Below are positions 8,256 to 18,095 of a DNA stretch of 64,000 nt, in pieces (positions within the stretch are counted from its first letter, which is position 1; each line of letters starts with the position of its first letter). Source of the stretch: a bacterium (lineage in GTDB: Bacteria > Pseudomonadota > Alphaproteobacteria > Caulobacterales > Hyphomonadaceae). The DNA is taken from positions 230,309-294,308 of the forward strand of contig WGML01000004.1 in the NCBI GenBank assembly GCA_016125045.1. Direction: 5' to 3'. The translations under genes and the position numbers were made by a program. Under the pieces are notes generated by a model that ran no database searches, was not told where the DNA came from, and saw only the letters and a list, made by a program, of their open reading frames with translations.

Positions 8256-8678
8256 GTGGAGTTTTCGCCCCTCAAGGCGGCGGACATCGACCTCATGGAG
8301 CGGCAGCGCGCGCTGATCGGGATCGAGGCGAGGCGGTTCGGATGGCGGGATCTGCCCGGCGGATCGTGCGCCCGCGCCGATCTCCTGCAGCTCTTGATCG
8401 ACGGCAGGGTGTTCCGCCGCGACCAGAAGTTTGAACTTCAGGCGCTCGGCGTCATTTTCGGCGATGTGCTCTGCGCGGAAGGGCCCTTCGCCTGGGTGGT
8501 CATCGAGGATGAGTATGGCCGCGATCCCACGGTCCGGTTCAAGAAGACGTCCATCTGCGTCCATGCAATGACCCTCATCTCGAAGCGCATCGAGGCGGAT
8601 GAGGACGTCGACGTCCACGCGCTGCTCGACGAGCTTCTGGCGCGTTGCGAGGCGCTCGAACGGGAAGGCGCGCAATGA
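8256..8678 (+). CDS. DUF3806-like uncharacterised protein
   Basis: 140 residues, cytosolic. The C-terminal half ([25 protein letters not shown] followed by [14 protein letters not shown]) resembles DUF3806, a family of unknown function; the match is by eye. I used GTG 8256 because GGGGGAGG stands nine bases upstream; an internal ATG at 8295 is the alternative. The TGA overlaps the ATG of argC (ATGA at 8675-8678), so the two are translationally coupled, but no functional link to arginine synthesis is evident. Confidence 0.75.
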   Translation: MEFSPLKAADIDLMERQRALIGIEARRFGWRDLPGGSCARADLLQLLIDGRVFRRDQKFELQALGVIFGDVLCAEGPFAWVVIEDEYGRDPTVRFKKTSICVHAMTLISKRIEADEDVDVHALLDELLARCEALEREGAQ

Positions 8679-9619
8679 CCCCACGGGTGTTCATCGACGG
8701 CGAGGCCGGAACCACAGGCCTCCAGATTCGCGACCGGCTGCAGGCGCGCCGCGACATCACGCTCGTCTCCATCGCGGAGGCGCATCGCAAGGATGCGTCG
8801 GCGCGGTCCGATCTCATCAATTCCGTGGACGCGGTCATCCTGTGTCTGCCTGACGACGCCGCGAAGGAGGCGGTGGCGCTCGCCACGTCGCCAAGCGTCA
8901 GGATCATCGATGCCTCCACCGCGCACCGGACAGCCGCCGGGTGGGTTTACGGCTTTCCGGAGATGGCGCCGGGGCACCGCGACCGCATTCGAGTCTCGGC
9001 CCGCATTTCGAACCCGGGCTGTTATCCAACCGGCTTCATCGCGTTGACGGCCCCGCTCGTGCGCGCCGGGCTGCTTCCGGCGGATCATCCTGTGACCGTG
9101 AATGCGGTGTCAGGCTATTCCGGCGGGGGAAAGACGATGATCGCCGAGTTCGAAGATCCGGCGAGCCCAACCTATGTCGACACGCCCTATCGCATCTATG
9201 CGCTGGGGCTTGGACACAAGCATGTCCCCGAAATGCAGGTCTATACCGGTCTCTCCCGGCCGCCGCTGTTTGCGCCGGCCGTCGGGCGATATCATCGCGG
9301 GATGCTGGTCGAAGTGCCGCTCCACACGTCGTCTCTCAATGGCGGAGTTGGACTGGCGGACATCGAGGCGTGTCTCGCCGTCGCGTATCAGGGGGAGCGG
9401 TTCGTCGAGGTCATGCCGCGCGAGGCTTTGGCGCGGCTCGGCGTGCTCGATCCCGAGGGGCTGAACGACACCAACCGGATGCGCCTGCACGTCTTTGGGA
9501 ATGACGCGCAGGTCCGGCTCGTCGCTCTTCTCGACAATCTCGGCAAGGGTGCGTCGGGGGCGGCCGTCCAGAACCTCAATCTCTCTCTCGGACTGGATGA
9601 GGCGGCTGGTCTCGATTGA
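8675..9619 (+). CDS. argC: N-acetyl-gamma-glutamyl-phosphate reductase, type 2
   Basis: 314 residues, the short type 2 ArgC. It begins [17 protein letters not shown] (nucleotide-binding loop) and carries the catalytic cysteine Cys116 in [10 protein letters not shown], the equivalent of the thioester-forming residue. The histidine-containing LGHKHVPEM segment follows. It reduces N-acetylglutamyl phosphate to the semialdehyde with NADPH, the third step of ornithine/arginine synthesis. It commonly follows rplM-rpsI in alphaproteobacteria. No other arg biosynthesis gene is in the window. Confidence 0.95.
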   Translation: MTPRVFIDGEAGTTGLQIRDRLQARRDITLVSIAEAHRKDASARSDLINSVDAVILCLPDDAAKEAVALATSPSVRIIDASTAHRTAAGWVYGFPEMAPGHRDRIRVSARISNPGCYPTGFIALTAPLVRAGLLPADHPVTVNAVSGYSGGGKTMIAEFEDPASPTYVDTPYRIYALGLGHKHVPEMQVYTGLSRPPLFAPAVGRYHRGMLVEVPLHTSSLNGGVGLADIEACLAVAYQGERFVEVMPREALARLGVLDPEGLNDTNRMRLHVFGNDAQVRLVALLDNLGKGASGAAVQNLNLSLGLDEAAGLD

Positions 9620-9641
9620 GGCGCGCGGCCAGTCCCGACGA

Positions 9642-11381
9642 TCACCCCCCGCGGGCGCGGATCGTATCCAGCGTCTCATGGACATAGGCGCCGGGCGCCG
9701 GAGGGGCGTCCGGGATCGCATTGGGCGGCGGCGCCAGAGCGCCTGACCGCGCCCCGAGCCAGCGGGCCCAGCGCGGCCACCATGACCCCTCGACCTGGGT
9801 TGCGCCTTCGAGCCAGCCGCCTAGCGTTTCCGGCAAACCCTCCCGGGTCCAGTGTCGATACTTTCCGGCTGAAGGCGGATTCACCACGCCTGCGATGTGT
9901 CCGCTGTCGCACAGCACGAACTCGACCTCGCCGCCGACCAGCCTCCCGGCCTTGTAGACCGATGCAGGCGGCGAGATGTGATCGCGCAGGGCCGCCTGAA
10001 GAAACAGAGGCGCCGCGATCGCGCCAAGATCGATCGCCCGGCCGTCGATCTGGAACATCCCCCGGGCGAGCGCATTGTCGACGTAGAACGCTCTGAGGCT
10101 TTCAAGATGCAGCCGACCCGGCAGATTTGTCTGGTCGCCATTCCAGTGAAGGAGATCGAACGGCGGCGGGGTCCGACCCATGAGGTAGCGTTCGGCGGCG
10201 AACCGCCAGATCAGGCTGTCGGGACGCAGCAGATCGAACGCCTCGCGCATGGCTTCACCCGGCATGACGCCGCCGGCCTGATCGATCAGTGCGGTCATGG
10301 TGGCGATCGCTTCATCATCTACGAACAGGCCGAGATCGCCAGGTTCAGAAAAGTCGGTCTGCGTCGCGAGGAGGGAGAGGGATGCAAGGCGCGGGTCGTT
10401 CTCCTCCGCAAGCTGAGCAGCCAGCGACGCGAGCAACACACCGCCAACGCAGTAGCCGGCGGCGTTGACGGGCGCGCCATGCGCCCAGGCGACCCAGTCG
10501 AGCGCCGTCCGCCCGCCGAGGCGCATATAGTCCTCCCAGCCGAAGTCTGCGATCTCGCGGTCGGCCGAACGCCAGGAAACGATGTAGACGGTGAAACCCT
10601 GATCCCGCAGCCACGCCGCAAGTGAGTTCTCGGGCCTGAGATCCAGCACGTAGAACTTGTTGATCCAGGGAGGAAAGATCAGCAGCGGCCGCTCGTAAAC
10701 CGCCTCGCGCGAAGGGAGGTAGCGAATGAGTTCGATCAATTCGTTTGCGAAAGCCACTTCGCCGGGCGTCGCAGCAAGGTCCACGCCCAGCCTGAACGCG
10801 CCGGGTTCGCTTTGCGGCGGTGCGAACCTTCCCGCGGTGAGATCATCCTTCAGGTTCGATAGCCCGCGCGACAGCGAATCGCCGCCGGTCGCAATGAAGG
10901 CTTCGAGGGCTTCGCGATTGCCGGAGAGCAGGTTGGACGGAGACAGCGCCGCCGCCGCCTGCCGTACCACGAACGCCGCCCTGCGCCGGTCGATCGCCGC
11001 CACGCCCGGGGCGTCCATCGCAAGCGATGTCAGCCAGTCGCTCGTCGCCTGATGCATCCGCCGAAGAAACTCGAAAGGGGCCGCCGGTGCTCCATCGGTC
11101 GCGTGATCCGGGCGTGCGTCCGCCGCGTCGTCCGGCTGGCGGGTGAACTCCTGCATATGGCGTCGGAACAGATCGGCTTGCGCCTCCGCCAGCCGTTGAG
11201 GGTCGGCCGCATAGGCGGACCAGACCGCCTCGATCGCCCGCTGGGCGGAGGCGAAGTCCGCGATCCGACGCGGCCGCGTCGCTTCACGGGTCAGGGCTTC
11301 GATGTCCCGGGAAAGCTCCAGGATCCGCGCCTGGATCCGGGCGACGTCCTCGGCGGGGCCATTGTCCGGGGTGTCGGTCAT
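9642..11381 (-). CDS. phaC: class I poly(3-hydroxyalkanoate) synthase
   Basis: 579 residues, the class I size. The N-terminal PhaC domain is followed by an alpha/beta-hydrolase catalytic domain with the lipase-like box GYCVGG (catalytic Cys311), the aspartate in LRDHISPP and the histidine in DSGHIAGVVNPP. It polymerises (R)-3-hydroxyacyl-CoA into granule polyester. GAGGAC precedes the ATG at 11381. No phaA, phaB, phasin or phaR is adjacent. It converges with argC, 22 bases apart. Confidence 0.95.
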   Translation of the reverse strand: MTDTPDNGPAEDVARIQARILELSRDIEALTREATRPRRIADFASAQRAIEAVWSAYAADPQRLAEAQADLFRRHMQEFTRQPDDAADARPDHATDGAPAAPFEFLRRMHQATSDWLTSLAMDAPGVAAIDRRRAAFVVRQAAAALSPSNLLSGNREALEAFIATGGDSLSRGLSNLKDDLTAGRFAPPQSEPGAFRLGVDLAATPGEVAFANELIELIRYLPSREAVYERPLLIFPPWINKFYVLDLRPENSLAAWLRDQGFTVYIVSWRSADREIADFGWEDYMRLGGRTALDWVAWAHGAPVNAAGYCVGGVLLASLAAQLAEENDPRLASLSLLATQTDFSEPGDLGLFVDDEAIATMTALIDQAGGVMPGEAMREAFDLLRPDSLIWRFAAERYLMGRTPPPFDLLHWNGDQTNLPGRLHLESLRAFYVDNALARGMFQIDGRAIDLGAIAAPLFLQAALRDHISPPASVYKAGRLVGGEVEFVLCDSGHIAGVVNPPSAGKYRHWTREGLPETLGGWLEGATQVEGSWWPRWARWLGARSGALAPPPNAIPDAPPAPGAYVHETLDTIRARGG

Positions 11382-11502
11382 CCGTCCTCAGCGCTTCTCT
11401 CTCGCCAAACCCGGCGCGAATGAGTAGGGTCTCGAAACTTTGGATGCAACCTGCAAGCGCCGCAGCGGCGCCCGCGCGGGAGGCCGCAAGAAGGAATGAA
11501 CC

Positions 11503-11865
11503 ATGCGCGCCTGCGGCGTGGCGATGGCGGTGGTGGTTGCGCTCGGAGGGGCGGGGCTGACCGGCTGCGTCAACATCGCGGACGCGGTGAGCACGCGCAT
11601 GTCCGACCCGCCGGAATGGTTTGAGGCCGCGCGCCGTGAAATGCGCGGCGAAGGCTATCCCGACATCCGCGACGTTCCGGCGCTCATCGATCCGCCAACG
11701 GACCAGGCGCGGTGGCAGTCGGACGCCGATGCGTTGAAGGACCAGGCGGACGCGATCGAGGCGGATCCGAAATCCGCGCCGCCGGTCGCGGCGACCGCGG
11801 ACGAATTGCGAGCTAGGGCGGCGCAGTTGCGCGCACTCACCGAAGCGGGCGGCGGACCGCGCTGA
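11503..11865 (+). CDS. small lipoprotein of unknown function
   Basis: 120 residues. The N-terminal signal (MRACGVAMAVVVALGGAGLTGC) ends in a good lipobox, LTGC, which predicts lipidation of Cys22. The mature part has the motif PPEWFEAARREMRGEGYPDIRDVP and then an Ala/Asp/Glu-rich helical region (about residues 68-115) that may form a coiled coil. GAAGGAA precedes the ATG. Such short envelope lipoproteins with a 'GYPD-P-P' motif are seen in alphaproteobacteria, but I know no function. Confidence 0.8.
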   Translation: MRACGVAMAVVVALGGAGLTGCVNIADAVSTRMSDPPEWFEAARREMRGEGYPDIRDVPALIDPPTDQARWQSDADALKDQADAIEADPKSAPPVAATADELRARAAQLRALTEAGGGPR

Positions 11866-11881
11866 GTGACTTCGCCCCCGA

Positions 11882-11898
11882 ACCGCCTTAATGGCGGT
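11882..11898 (+). terminator. small hairpin after the lipoprotein gene
   Basis: ACCGCC and GGCGGT pair perfectly around a TTAAT loop, 16 bases after the stop at 11865. No T-run follows (CGTAATTC), so intrinsic termination is doubtful. Confidence 0.3.
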
Positions 11899-11956
11899 CG
11901 TAATTCGCCTTCGGCCCCGGTTAGCCCAACGCTCTTGGAGTATTTTACCCACCCAT

Positions 11957-11972
11957 GCGGGCTGAGGCCCGC
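11957..11972 (+). promoter_or_regulatory. leader hairpin in front of the aminotransferase-hom operon
   Basis: GCGGGC-TGAG-GCCCGC is a tight 6-base-pair stem with a tetraloop, ending 16 bases before the ATG at 11989 and so abutting the ribosome site. It could modulate translation initiation; no leader peptide or known riboswitch core is recognisable. Confidence 0.3.
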
Positions 11973-11988
11973 CGACGGATGATGCAGG

Positions 11989-13227
11989 ATGCGCCTCGAA
12001 TTTCACAAGATAAGACGTCTGCCGCCCTACGTGTTCGAACAGGTCAACCGCCAGAAGGCCGCGCTTCGGGCGGAAGGCGCTGATGTGATCGATCTCGGCA
12101 TGGGCAATCCCGATCTGCCCACACCGCCGCACATTGTTGAAAAGCTCTGCGAAACGGCCCGCAAGCCGGACGTCCATGGCTACAGCGCCTCGCGCGGCAT
12201 ACCGGGCCTGCGCCGGGCGCTCGCCGCCTACTACGACCGGCGCTTCGGTGTGAAGCTGAACCCCGAGACCGAGGCGGTGGTGACGCTCGGCTCGAAGGAG
12301 GGGTTTGCGAACCTCGCTCAGGCGATCGCCGCGCCGGGCGACGTGATCATCGCGCCGAACCCTTCCTATCCGCTGCACTCTTTCGGTTTCATCATGGCGG
12401 GGGCGACGATCCGGTCGGTTCAGGCGCACTCGCCGGAAGAATATCTCGCTGGCTTGGAGCGGGCGGTGAAACACTCGGTGCCGCCGCCGACGGCCATGAT
12501 CGTCTGCTACCCGGCCAATCCGACCGCGCAGGTTGTCGGCCTCGATTTCTACGAAGAGGTGGTGAAGTTCGCCAAACGCCACGAAATCTGGGTTCTGTCC
12601 GACCTCGCCTACACGGAAATCTACTATGACGAGCCGCCGCCCTCGATCCTTCAGGTGCCCGGCGCGAAAGACATCGCGGTCGAAGTGACCTCGATGTCGA
12701 AGACGTACGCGATGGCGGGGTGGCGGATCGGCTTCGCCGCCGGCAATGAGCGCCTCGTGGCGGCGCTCGCCCGGGTGAAATCCTATCTGGACTACGGCGC
12801 TTTCACGCCGATTCAGGTGGCGGCGTCGGCCGCTCTCAACGGTCCGCAGGACTGCGTGGACGAGATGCGGGAAATCTACCGGTCCCGACGGGATGCGCTG
12901 GTGGAGTCGTTCGGGCGAGCGGGCTGGGCGATTCCGTCGCCCAGAGCGTCGATGTTCGCGTGGGCGCCCATTCCGGAGCCGTTCCGGGAGATGGGCTCGC
13001 TGGAATTCTCCATGCGCCTTATTCGCGAGGCCCATGTCGCGGTCGCGCCCGGCGCGGGCTTTGGCGAGCACGGCGACCAGCACGTGCGCCTAGCGCTCGT
13101 CGAGAATGAACAGCGCATCCGCCAGGCCGCGCGCAATGTCAGGCGGTTCTTCGAGGCCAATGGCGTGACCGAGAAGAAAGAGCCGCGCGTCGTCCAGGGA
13201 CGCGCCGCAAGGAGCGCTGCGGAATGA
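11989..13227 (+). CDS. class I/II aminotransferase (alanine / LL-diaminopimelate type)
   Basis: 412 residues, fold-type I PLP enzyme. The Schiff-base lysine is Lys238 in SMSKTYAMAGWRIGF; YPANPTAQV and SDLAYTEIYYD are further PLP-site blocks, with an N-terminal GMGNPDLPTPPHIV. It belongs to the group annotated as LL-diaminopimelate or alanine (AlaC-like) aminotransferase; specificity cannot be decided from sequence alone. It overlaps hom by four bases (ATGA), suggesting a role in aspartate-family or alanine/branched-chain amino acid metabolism. Confidence 0.88.
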   Translation: MRLEFHKIRRLPPYVFEQVNRQKAALRAEGADVIDLGMGNPDLPTPPHIVEKLCETARKPDVHGYSASRGIPGLRRALAAYYDRRFGVKLNPETEAVVTLGSKEGFANLAQAIAAPGDVIIAPNPSYPLHSFGFIMAGATIRSVQAHSPEEYLAGLERAVKHSVPPPTAMIVCYPANPTAQVVGLDFYEEVVKFAKRHEIWVLSDLAYTEIYYDEPPPSILQVPGAKDIAVEVTSMSKTYAMAGWRIGFAAGNERLVAALARVKSYLDYGAFTPIQVAASAALNGPQDCVDEMREIYRSRRDALVESFGRAGWAIPSPRASMFAWAPIPEPFREMGSLEFSMRLIREAHVAVAPGAGFGEHGDQHVRLALVENEQRIRQAARNVRRFFEANGVTEKKEPRVVQGRAARSAAE

Positions 13228-14525
13228 GCCGACCGGAGGGAGTGCTGCGCCTCGGGGTCGCCGGTCTTGGCACTGTGGGCGGCGGGCTGATCAAACTTAT
13301 CGAACGACAGGGCGAACTCCGCATCCCCGGCCGCCTTGAGATCGCTGGCGTTTCAGCCCGAAGCAAGTCGCGCCGACGAGGGGTCGACATCAGCGGCTAT
13401 CGCTGGTTCGACGATCCGGTCGAACTCGCCTCTGCGGATGGCGTTGATGTCGTCGTGGAACTCATCGGCGGGTCCGACGGGCCCGCCAAGCGCACGGTCG
13501 AAACAGCGCTTCGCACAGGCAAACATGTCGTGACAGCCAACAAGGCGCTCATCGCCGAGCACGGGATGGAGATCGCAAGGGCGGCGGAAGCCTCTGGTGC
13601 GGCGCTCCTCTTCGAGGCCGCGGTGGCGGGCGCCATTCCGATCGTTCGCGCGCTGCGAGCATCGCTTTCGGGAGTGCGGGTGTCGCGCGTCAGCGGCATT
13701 CTCAACGGCACCTGCAACTACATCCTGTCGGAAATGCTGAGCAGCGGAGCGGCCTACGCCGATGTGCTGGCGGAAGCCAAACGCCTCGGCTACGCGGAAG
13801 CCGATCCGACGCTGGACGTGTCCGGCGCCGACGCCGCCCACAAGATCGTCATTCTCGCGGCCATCGCCTTCTCCGCCGCGCCGGAGTTTTCGCGCGTGTC
13901 GGTCGAGGGGGTGGACGCCATCCAGGCGATGGACATCGCGCTCGCCGCCAAGTTCAACTATCGGATCAAGCTGCTTGCTGAAGCGCGGGAGACGTCGGGC
14001 GGGATCGTCTGTCGGGTTGCGCCGGCGCTCACGCTCCACACCCATGCGCTTGCAGGCGTTGATGGACCGCTCAACGCTGTTGTGGTCGAGGGGGATCCCG
14101 TCGGGAGGTTGACCTTCAGCGGGCCCGGCGCGGGAGCGGGGCCGACCGCCGCCGCGGTGATGGGCGATCTGGCGCGCTTGTTCGAGGGGCCGCCCGGGGC
14201 CCCCTTTGGTCGGCGGACGCAGGACCTTTCAGACCGCATCGTCGCCGCCCCGGCGGATGTCGATCGCGGCGCCTTTTTCCTGTCGATGAAGCTTGCCGAT
14301 CGGTCGGGTGCGTTCGCCGGACTGACCGAGGCGCTCGCCGAAGAATCTGTGTCGATCGACAAGATCATCCAGGACTCTGCAGGCGATTCCGGCGCCGCTC
14401 CGGTTGCGATCTTCACGCACGACTGCACGCGCGCCGCGGTTGAAAAGGCGCTTCGGACCGTCGCCAAACTCGGCATCGCTGTGGATTCGCCCCGGCTGAT
14501 CCGGATCGAAGACGCGAGATCCTGA
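13224..14525 (+). CDS. hom: homoserine dehydrogenase
   Basis: 433 residues in three parts: an N-terminal NAD(P)-binding domain (GVAGLGTVGGGLIKLI, residues 9-24), a catalytic domain with NKALIAEHG, LNGTCNYIL and the lysine-containing GYAEADPTLDVSGADAAHK, and a C-terminal ACT domain (about residues 350-430) typical of threonine feedback inhibition. It converts aspartate semialdehyde to homoserine. It is coupled to the upstream aminotransferase; thrB is separate at 46 kb. Confidence 0.97.
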   Translation: MSRPEGVLRLGVAGLGTVGGGLIKLIERQGELRIPGRLEIAGVSARSKSRRRGVDISGYRWFDDPVELASADGVDVVVELIGGSDGPAKRTVETALRTGKHVVTANKALIAEHGMEIARAAEASGAALLFEAAVAGAIPIVRALRASLSGVRVSRVSGILNGTCNYILSEMLSSGAAYADVLAEAKRLGYAEADPTLDVSGADAAHKIVILAAIAFSAAPEFSRVSVEGVDAIQAMDIALAAKFNYRIKLLAEARETSGGIVCRVAPALTLHTHALAGVDGPLNAVVVEGDPVGRLTFSGPGAGAGPTAAAVMGDLARLFEGPPGAPFGRRTQDLSDRIVAAPADVDRGAFFLSMKLADRSGAFAGLTEALAEESVSIDKIIQDSAGDSGAAPVAIFTHDCTRAAVEKALRTVAKLGIAVDSPRLIRIEDARS

Positions 14526-14621
14526 CGAGAAACCGGCCGGGGGCGCACGAGTTGAGCCTTTTTCGGAAGTGGGAAGCGGCGTAAGGCTGCATTCGATGAT
14601 TCGATGCTGAAAGGGCGGATG

Positions 14622-15581
14622 ATGAGCGGCGGTGGACTCGATACCAACCTGGCTTTCGCTATGGCGCGGGTGGCGGAGCGGGCGGCGATCGCCTCGGAAG
14701 GCATGGTCGGACGCGGAGACGAGAAGGCGGCTGACCAGGCAGCGGTTGATGCGATGCGCACGGCGCTCAACGAGATTCGCATGAAAGGCCGCATCGTGAT
14801 CGGCGAGGGAGAGCGGGACGAAGCGCCGATGCTCTACATTGGCGAGGAAGTGGGGACCGGCGAAGGGCCCGAGATTGATATCGCGCTCGATCCTCTGGAA
14901 GGCACAACTCTCACGGCCAAGGCGATGGCGAACGCGCTCGCCGTGCTCGCCGTGTCCACGCGCAATGGCCTCCTGCATGCGCCGGATGTCTATATGGACA
15001 AGATCGCAGTCGGCTCCGGCTATCCGGCGGGCGTCGTAGATATCGACGCCAAGCCGGGCGACAACGCCGAGCGGCTGGCGCGGGCCAAAGGCGTCGCCGT
15101 TCGGGAGATAACGGCCTGCGTGCTCGATCGCCCTCGTCACGCGGACATCATCGCCGATTTGCGTCGGGTCGGCTGTCGTATCCTTTTGATCACCGATGGT
15201 GACGTTGCGGGCGTGATCAACACCACCGACCCGGAAACGGGTGTCGACCTCTATGTCGGCCAGGGCGGTGCGCCGGAGGGGGTGCTCGCGGCGGCGGCCT
15301 TGAAATGCGTCGGCGGCCAGATGCAGGGGCGCCTGGTTTTCCGCAACGACGCCGAACGCACGCGGGCAGAACGGGTGGGCGTGACGGACTTCAACCGGCG
15401 CTACGATCTTCACGAACTGGCCTCGGGCGAAACGATTTTCTGCGCTACGGGCGTCACCAAGGGCGGGCTGCTCGACGGCGTCCGGCGCTCGGGCGGAAAA
15501 GTGCACACGCACACCCTGGTGATGTCGTCGTTCGACGGAATGGTGCGCTCGATCCGCACCTCGTCGCCAGTCGGAGGGTAA
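14622..15581 (+). CDS. glpX: class II fructose-1,6-bisphosphatase
   Basis: 319 residues from the ATG at 14622, chosen because AAAGGG stands about seven bases upstream; ATG at 14604 (325 residues) and 14619 are alternatives. The metal and substrate motifs are GEGERDEAPMLYIGE, IALDPLEGTTL (DPLEGT of the Li-sensitive phosphatase fold) and ITDGDVAG. It removes the 1-phosphate in gluconeogenesis using a divalent metal. The position between hom and recJ is a frequent alphaproteobacterial arrangement. Confidence 0.95.
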   Translation: MSGGGLDTNLAFAMARVAERAAIASEGMVGRGDEKAADQAAVDAMRTALNEIRMKGRIVIGEGERDEAPMLYIGEEVGTGEGPEIDIALDPLEGTTLTAKAMANALAVLAVSTRNGLLHAPDVYMDKIAVGSGYPAGVVDIDAKPGDNAERLARAKGVAVREITACVLDRPRHADIIADLRRVGCRILLITDGDVAGVINTTDPETGVDLYVGQGGAPEGVLAAAALKCVGGQMQGRLVFRNDAERTRAERVGVTDFNRRYDLHELASGETIFCATGVTKGGLLDGVRRSGGKVHTHTLVMSSFDGMVRSIRTSSPVGG

Positions 15582-15585
15582 CGCC

Positions 15586-17436
15586 ATGGCGGCGACCGCC
15601 GCCCCTCACTCACACGGCGACCACGCGCCGGCTGGAGGCCGCGCCGGCGAACCTTTTCTTGGGGTTCATGCGTCGTTCTCCGGCCGGGTCTGGCGCGCAC
15701 GGGACGCGGACGAAATCCTTGCGGCGCAGCACTCCCGCCGGCTGCACGCCCCCGATCTGGTCGGTCGTCTGCTCGCCGGGCGAGGTGTGTCGCTGGACGA
15801 CGCGGACCAGTTTCTGAACCCGACACTGAAGGATTTGTTTCCCGATCCGTCCACCTTTGTCGACATGGACCTCGCCGCGGAGGCGATCCTCGACGCGATT
15901 GTATCCGGCCGGCCGACCGCTGTTTTTGCAGATTATGACGTCGACGGCGGCACGTCGTCAGCGCAGCTTGTGCGGTATTTCAGGGCCTGGGGGCGGGACC
16001 TCATTCTCTACGTCCCTGACCGGCTGACCGAAGGGTTTGGTCCGACGCCGGGGGCGATGCATCGGCTGAAAGCCAAGGGGGCGGAACTCGTCATCACGGT
16101 GGACTGCGGCGCCGCTGCGTTCGAGGCGCTCCACACCGCGAGGGAGATCGGGGTCGAGGTCGTGGTGCTCGACCATCATCTGATGCATGGCGACTCGCCT
16201 CCCGCGCGGGCGGTGGTCAATCCCAACCGCCCTGATTGCGCGTCGGGGTGCGGGCATCTTGCCGCTGCGGGCGTCGTGTTCGTGCTGATCGTTGCGGTCA
16301 ACCGGCTGGCGCGCTTGCGTGGAGTCGCGCCGCCCGGCGGCCTGCCGGAGCCGATGCGGTGGCTTGATCTTGCTGCCCTTGGCACGCTTTGCGACATGGC
16401 GCCGCTCAAGGGTGTGAACCGGGCCTTCGTCAATCGCGGGCTGGCCGTGCTTGAGCGACTGGAGAATGCCGGCCTCGCCGCCCTTGCTGAAATCTCGAAC
16501 ATCGAAGCGCCGAAGTCAGTCTATCACGCGACCTTCGTGTTGGGGCCGCGGCTCAACGCCGGGGGGCGTATCGGCGACCCGTGGCTCGCCGCCAAACTGC
16601 TCGCGACGGACGATCGCGCGGAAGCGATCCAGCTCGCGGAGACGTTGAACGCGCTCAACGCCGCTCGCAAGGATGTTGAGGCGCAGATCCTCGCCGCCGC
16701 TATCGGCCAGGCCGAGGCCCGCATCGCGGCCGATCCCGAAGTCGGAGCGATCGTGGCCGGAGGGGAGGGCTGGCATCCCGGCGTCATCGGTATCGTCGCC
16801 GGCAGGCTAAAGGAGAAGTTCCACCGGCCCGCGGTGGTGATCGGCTGGGGCGAGGGGCTTGGCCCCGTGGCGAAGGGGTCCGGTCGTTCGATCGCGGGGG
16901 TCAATCTCGGGAGTCTGATCGTGGAGGCCGCGCGCGCTGGCGTCGTCTTGTCTGGCGGCGGGCATGCCATGGCGGCCGGGCTGAGCCTCAATCCGGACCA
17001 GCTTGACGGGTTTCGCACCTTTCTCGAAGCGCGAACCCGCGGCGCCACGTCGGAGCTTGCCGAAGCCCGGGTGCTTGAGCTGGACGCCGTGTTGGCGCCG
17101 GGCGCGGCGAACGCGGAGCTGCTGGAACTGGTCGAGCGCATCGGCCCCTTCGGCGCAGGCGCGCCGGAGCCCGTGTTCGCCGTCGCGGATGTCACGGCGG
17201 TGCAGGCAAGGCGCGTCGGGGCCGATCATCTCGCCTTCCAGCTTCAGGGCGAGGATGGGTCAAAGCTCCGCGCCATCGCGTTCCGCATCGCGGATGCGGA
17301 TGAGGGACGGGCGATTCTCGCCGGCGAGCGCGTCCATGTGGCGGGGCGGCTGCGAGCCGACGCCTGGCGCGGCAAAGGCGCCGTTCAGATCGAGGTTGTC
17401 GATATCGCAAGGGCGGAGAGGCCCGCGCGGGAATGA
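15586..17436 (+). CDS. recJ: single-stranded-DNA-specific exonuclease RecJ
   Basis: 616 residues. The DHH phosphoesterase domain has motif I ADYDVDGGTSS (from residue 115) and the DHH motif VVVLDHHLM (Asp196-His197-His198). The DHHA1 domain contains SGGGHAMAAGLSL and is followed by a C-terminal OB-like domain. RecJ degrades ssDNA 5' to 3' in recombination and mismatch repair. An N-terminal extension of about 30 residues is Ala/His-rich. It starts four bases after glpX. Confidence 0.95.
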   Translation: MAATAAPHSHGDHAPAGGRAGEPFLGVHASFSGRVWRARDADEILAAQHSRRLHAPDLVGRLLAGRGVSLDDADQFLNPTLKDLFPDPSTFVDMDLAAEAILDAIVSGRPTAVFADYDVDGGTSSAQLVRYFRAWGRDLILYVPDRLTEGFGPTPGAMHRLKAKGAELVITVDCGAAAFEALHTAREIGVEVVVLDHHLMHGDSPPARAVVNPNRPDCASGCGHLAAAGVVFVLIVAVNRLARLRGVAPPGGLPEPMRWLDLAALGTLCDMAPLKGVNRAFVNRGLAVLERLENAGLAALAEISNIEAPKSVYHATFVLGPRLNAGGRIGDPWLAAKLLATDDRAEAIQLAETLNALNAARKDVEAQILAAAIGQAEARIAADPEVGAIVAGGEGWHPGVIGIVAGRLKEKFHRPAVVIGWGEGLGPVAKGSGRSIAGVNLGSLIVEAARAGVVLSGGGHAMAAGLSLNPDQLDGFRTFLEARTRGATSELAEARVLELDAVLAPGAANAELLELVERIGPFGAGAPEPVFAVADVTAVQARRVGADHLAFQLQGEDGSKLRAIAFRIADADEGRAILAGERVHVAGRLRADAWRGKGAVQIEVVDIARAERPARE

Positions 17437-17978
17437 CTGGCGCAGCGCTGCAACCGCCCCATCGCCGGCTGCGCGCTTGGGGACCAGAGGACGAGCGCGT
17501 CCACACGATAATTCTCAACGACCGCCAGGTCGCGCGCTGGCTCGGGGGGCCGTTCCCTAGCGATGTGGCCCGTCAAATCTTCCAGAACATGTCTCGAGGG
17601 CTCGTTGAGCGGGGTTGGGGAATGTGGGCGGTGCTCGATGATGACGGCCGCGTTGTCGGGGCGGCCGGCGTCCAGCCGACGCCCGAGCGTCTCGCACTGT
17701 CTCCTGCGATCGAGGCGGCGTGGCGTCTTGCGCCCGACGCGTGGGGCCGCGGCTACATCACGGAGGTCATGCGTCCGATTCTGAGCGATGCTCACAGCCG
17801 CATTCCCTGCGAAGAAGTCGTCTCGTTCACCGCCGCGGGCAATCTCCGCTCGCAGGCGGTGATGCAGCGGCTGGGCTTCCAGCGGGATCCCTCGCGGGAC
17901 TTCCATCATCCCGCCCTTCCTCCTGATCACGAACTCGGCCCGCACGTCGTCTACGCCTTGAGAACTCGCGGCGCGTGA
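17433..17978 (+). CDS. GNAT N-acetyltransferase, RimJ/RimL-like
   Basis: 181 residues with the RimJ/RimL-type layout: DERVHTIILNDRQVARWLGGPFP at the start, then the acetyl-CoA segment APDAWGRGYITEVMRPIL and a C-terminal SFTAAGNLRSQAVMQRLGF (conserved N-x-x-S, 'MQRLGF'). Such enzymes acetylate protein N-termini or small molecules; the substrate is unknown. The ATG overlaps the recJ stop (ATGA), so it ends the hom-glpX-recJ transcription unit. Confidence 0.88.
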   Translation: MTGAALQPPHRRLRAWGPEDERVHTIILNDRQVARWLGGPFPSDVARQIFQNMSRGLVERGWGMWAVLDDDGRVVGAAGVQPTPERLALSPAIEAAWRLAPDAWGRGYITEVMRPILSDAHSRIPCEEVVSFTAAGNLRSQAVMQRLGFQRDPSRDFHHPALPPDHELGPHVVYALRTRGA

Positions 17979-18047
17979 GGGATGTGTCCCGTTCTTCGGA
18001 GCGTGTCCGCGCTCCCGCTGCTCGGTGCCGGTTCGTCGCCTCCACCC

Positions 18048-18076
18048 TTGCGCGGGGCGGCGTCGGCGGATATATC
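18048..18076 (+). promoter_or_regulatory. putative promoter of tRNA-Glu
   Basis: -35 TTGCGC (18048-18053), 17-base spacer, -10 TATATC (18071-18076), ending 19 bases before the first tRNA base. The spacing fits initiation a dozen bases upstream of the mature 5' end. Confidence 0.5.
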
Positions 18077-18095
18077 GCCCGCTTCGTGCTCGTGC

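Noticed and set aside
11284..13083. 599-codon minus-strand open frame across the aminotransferase gene
   Set aside because: Arg/His-rich shadow of the aminotransferase on the other strand; no ribosome site and no domain.
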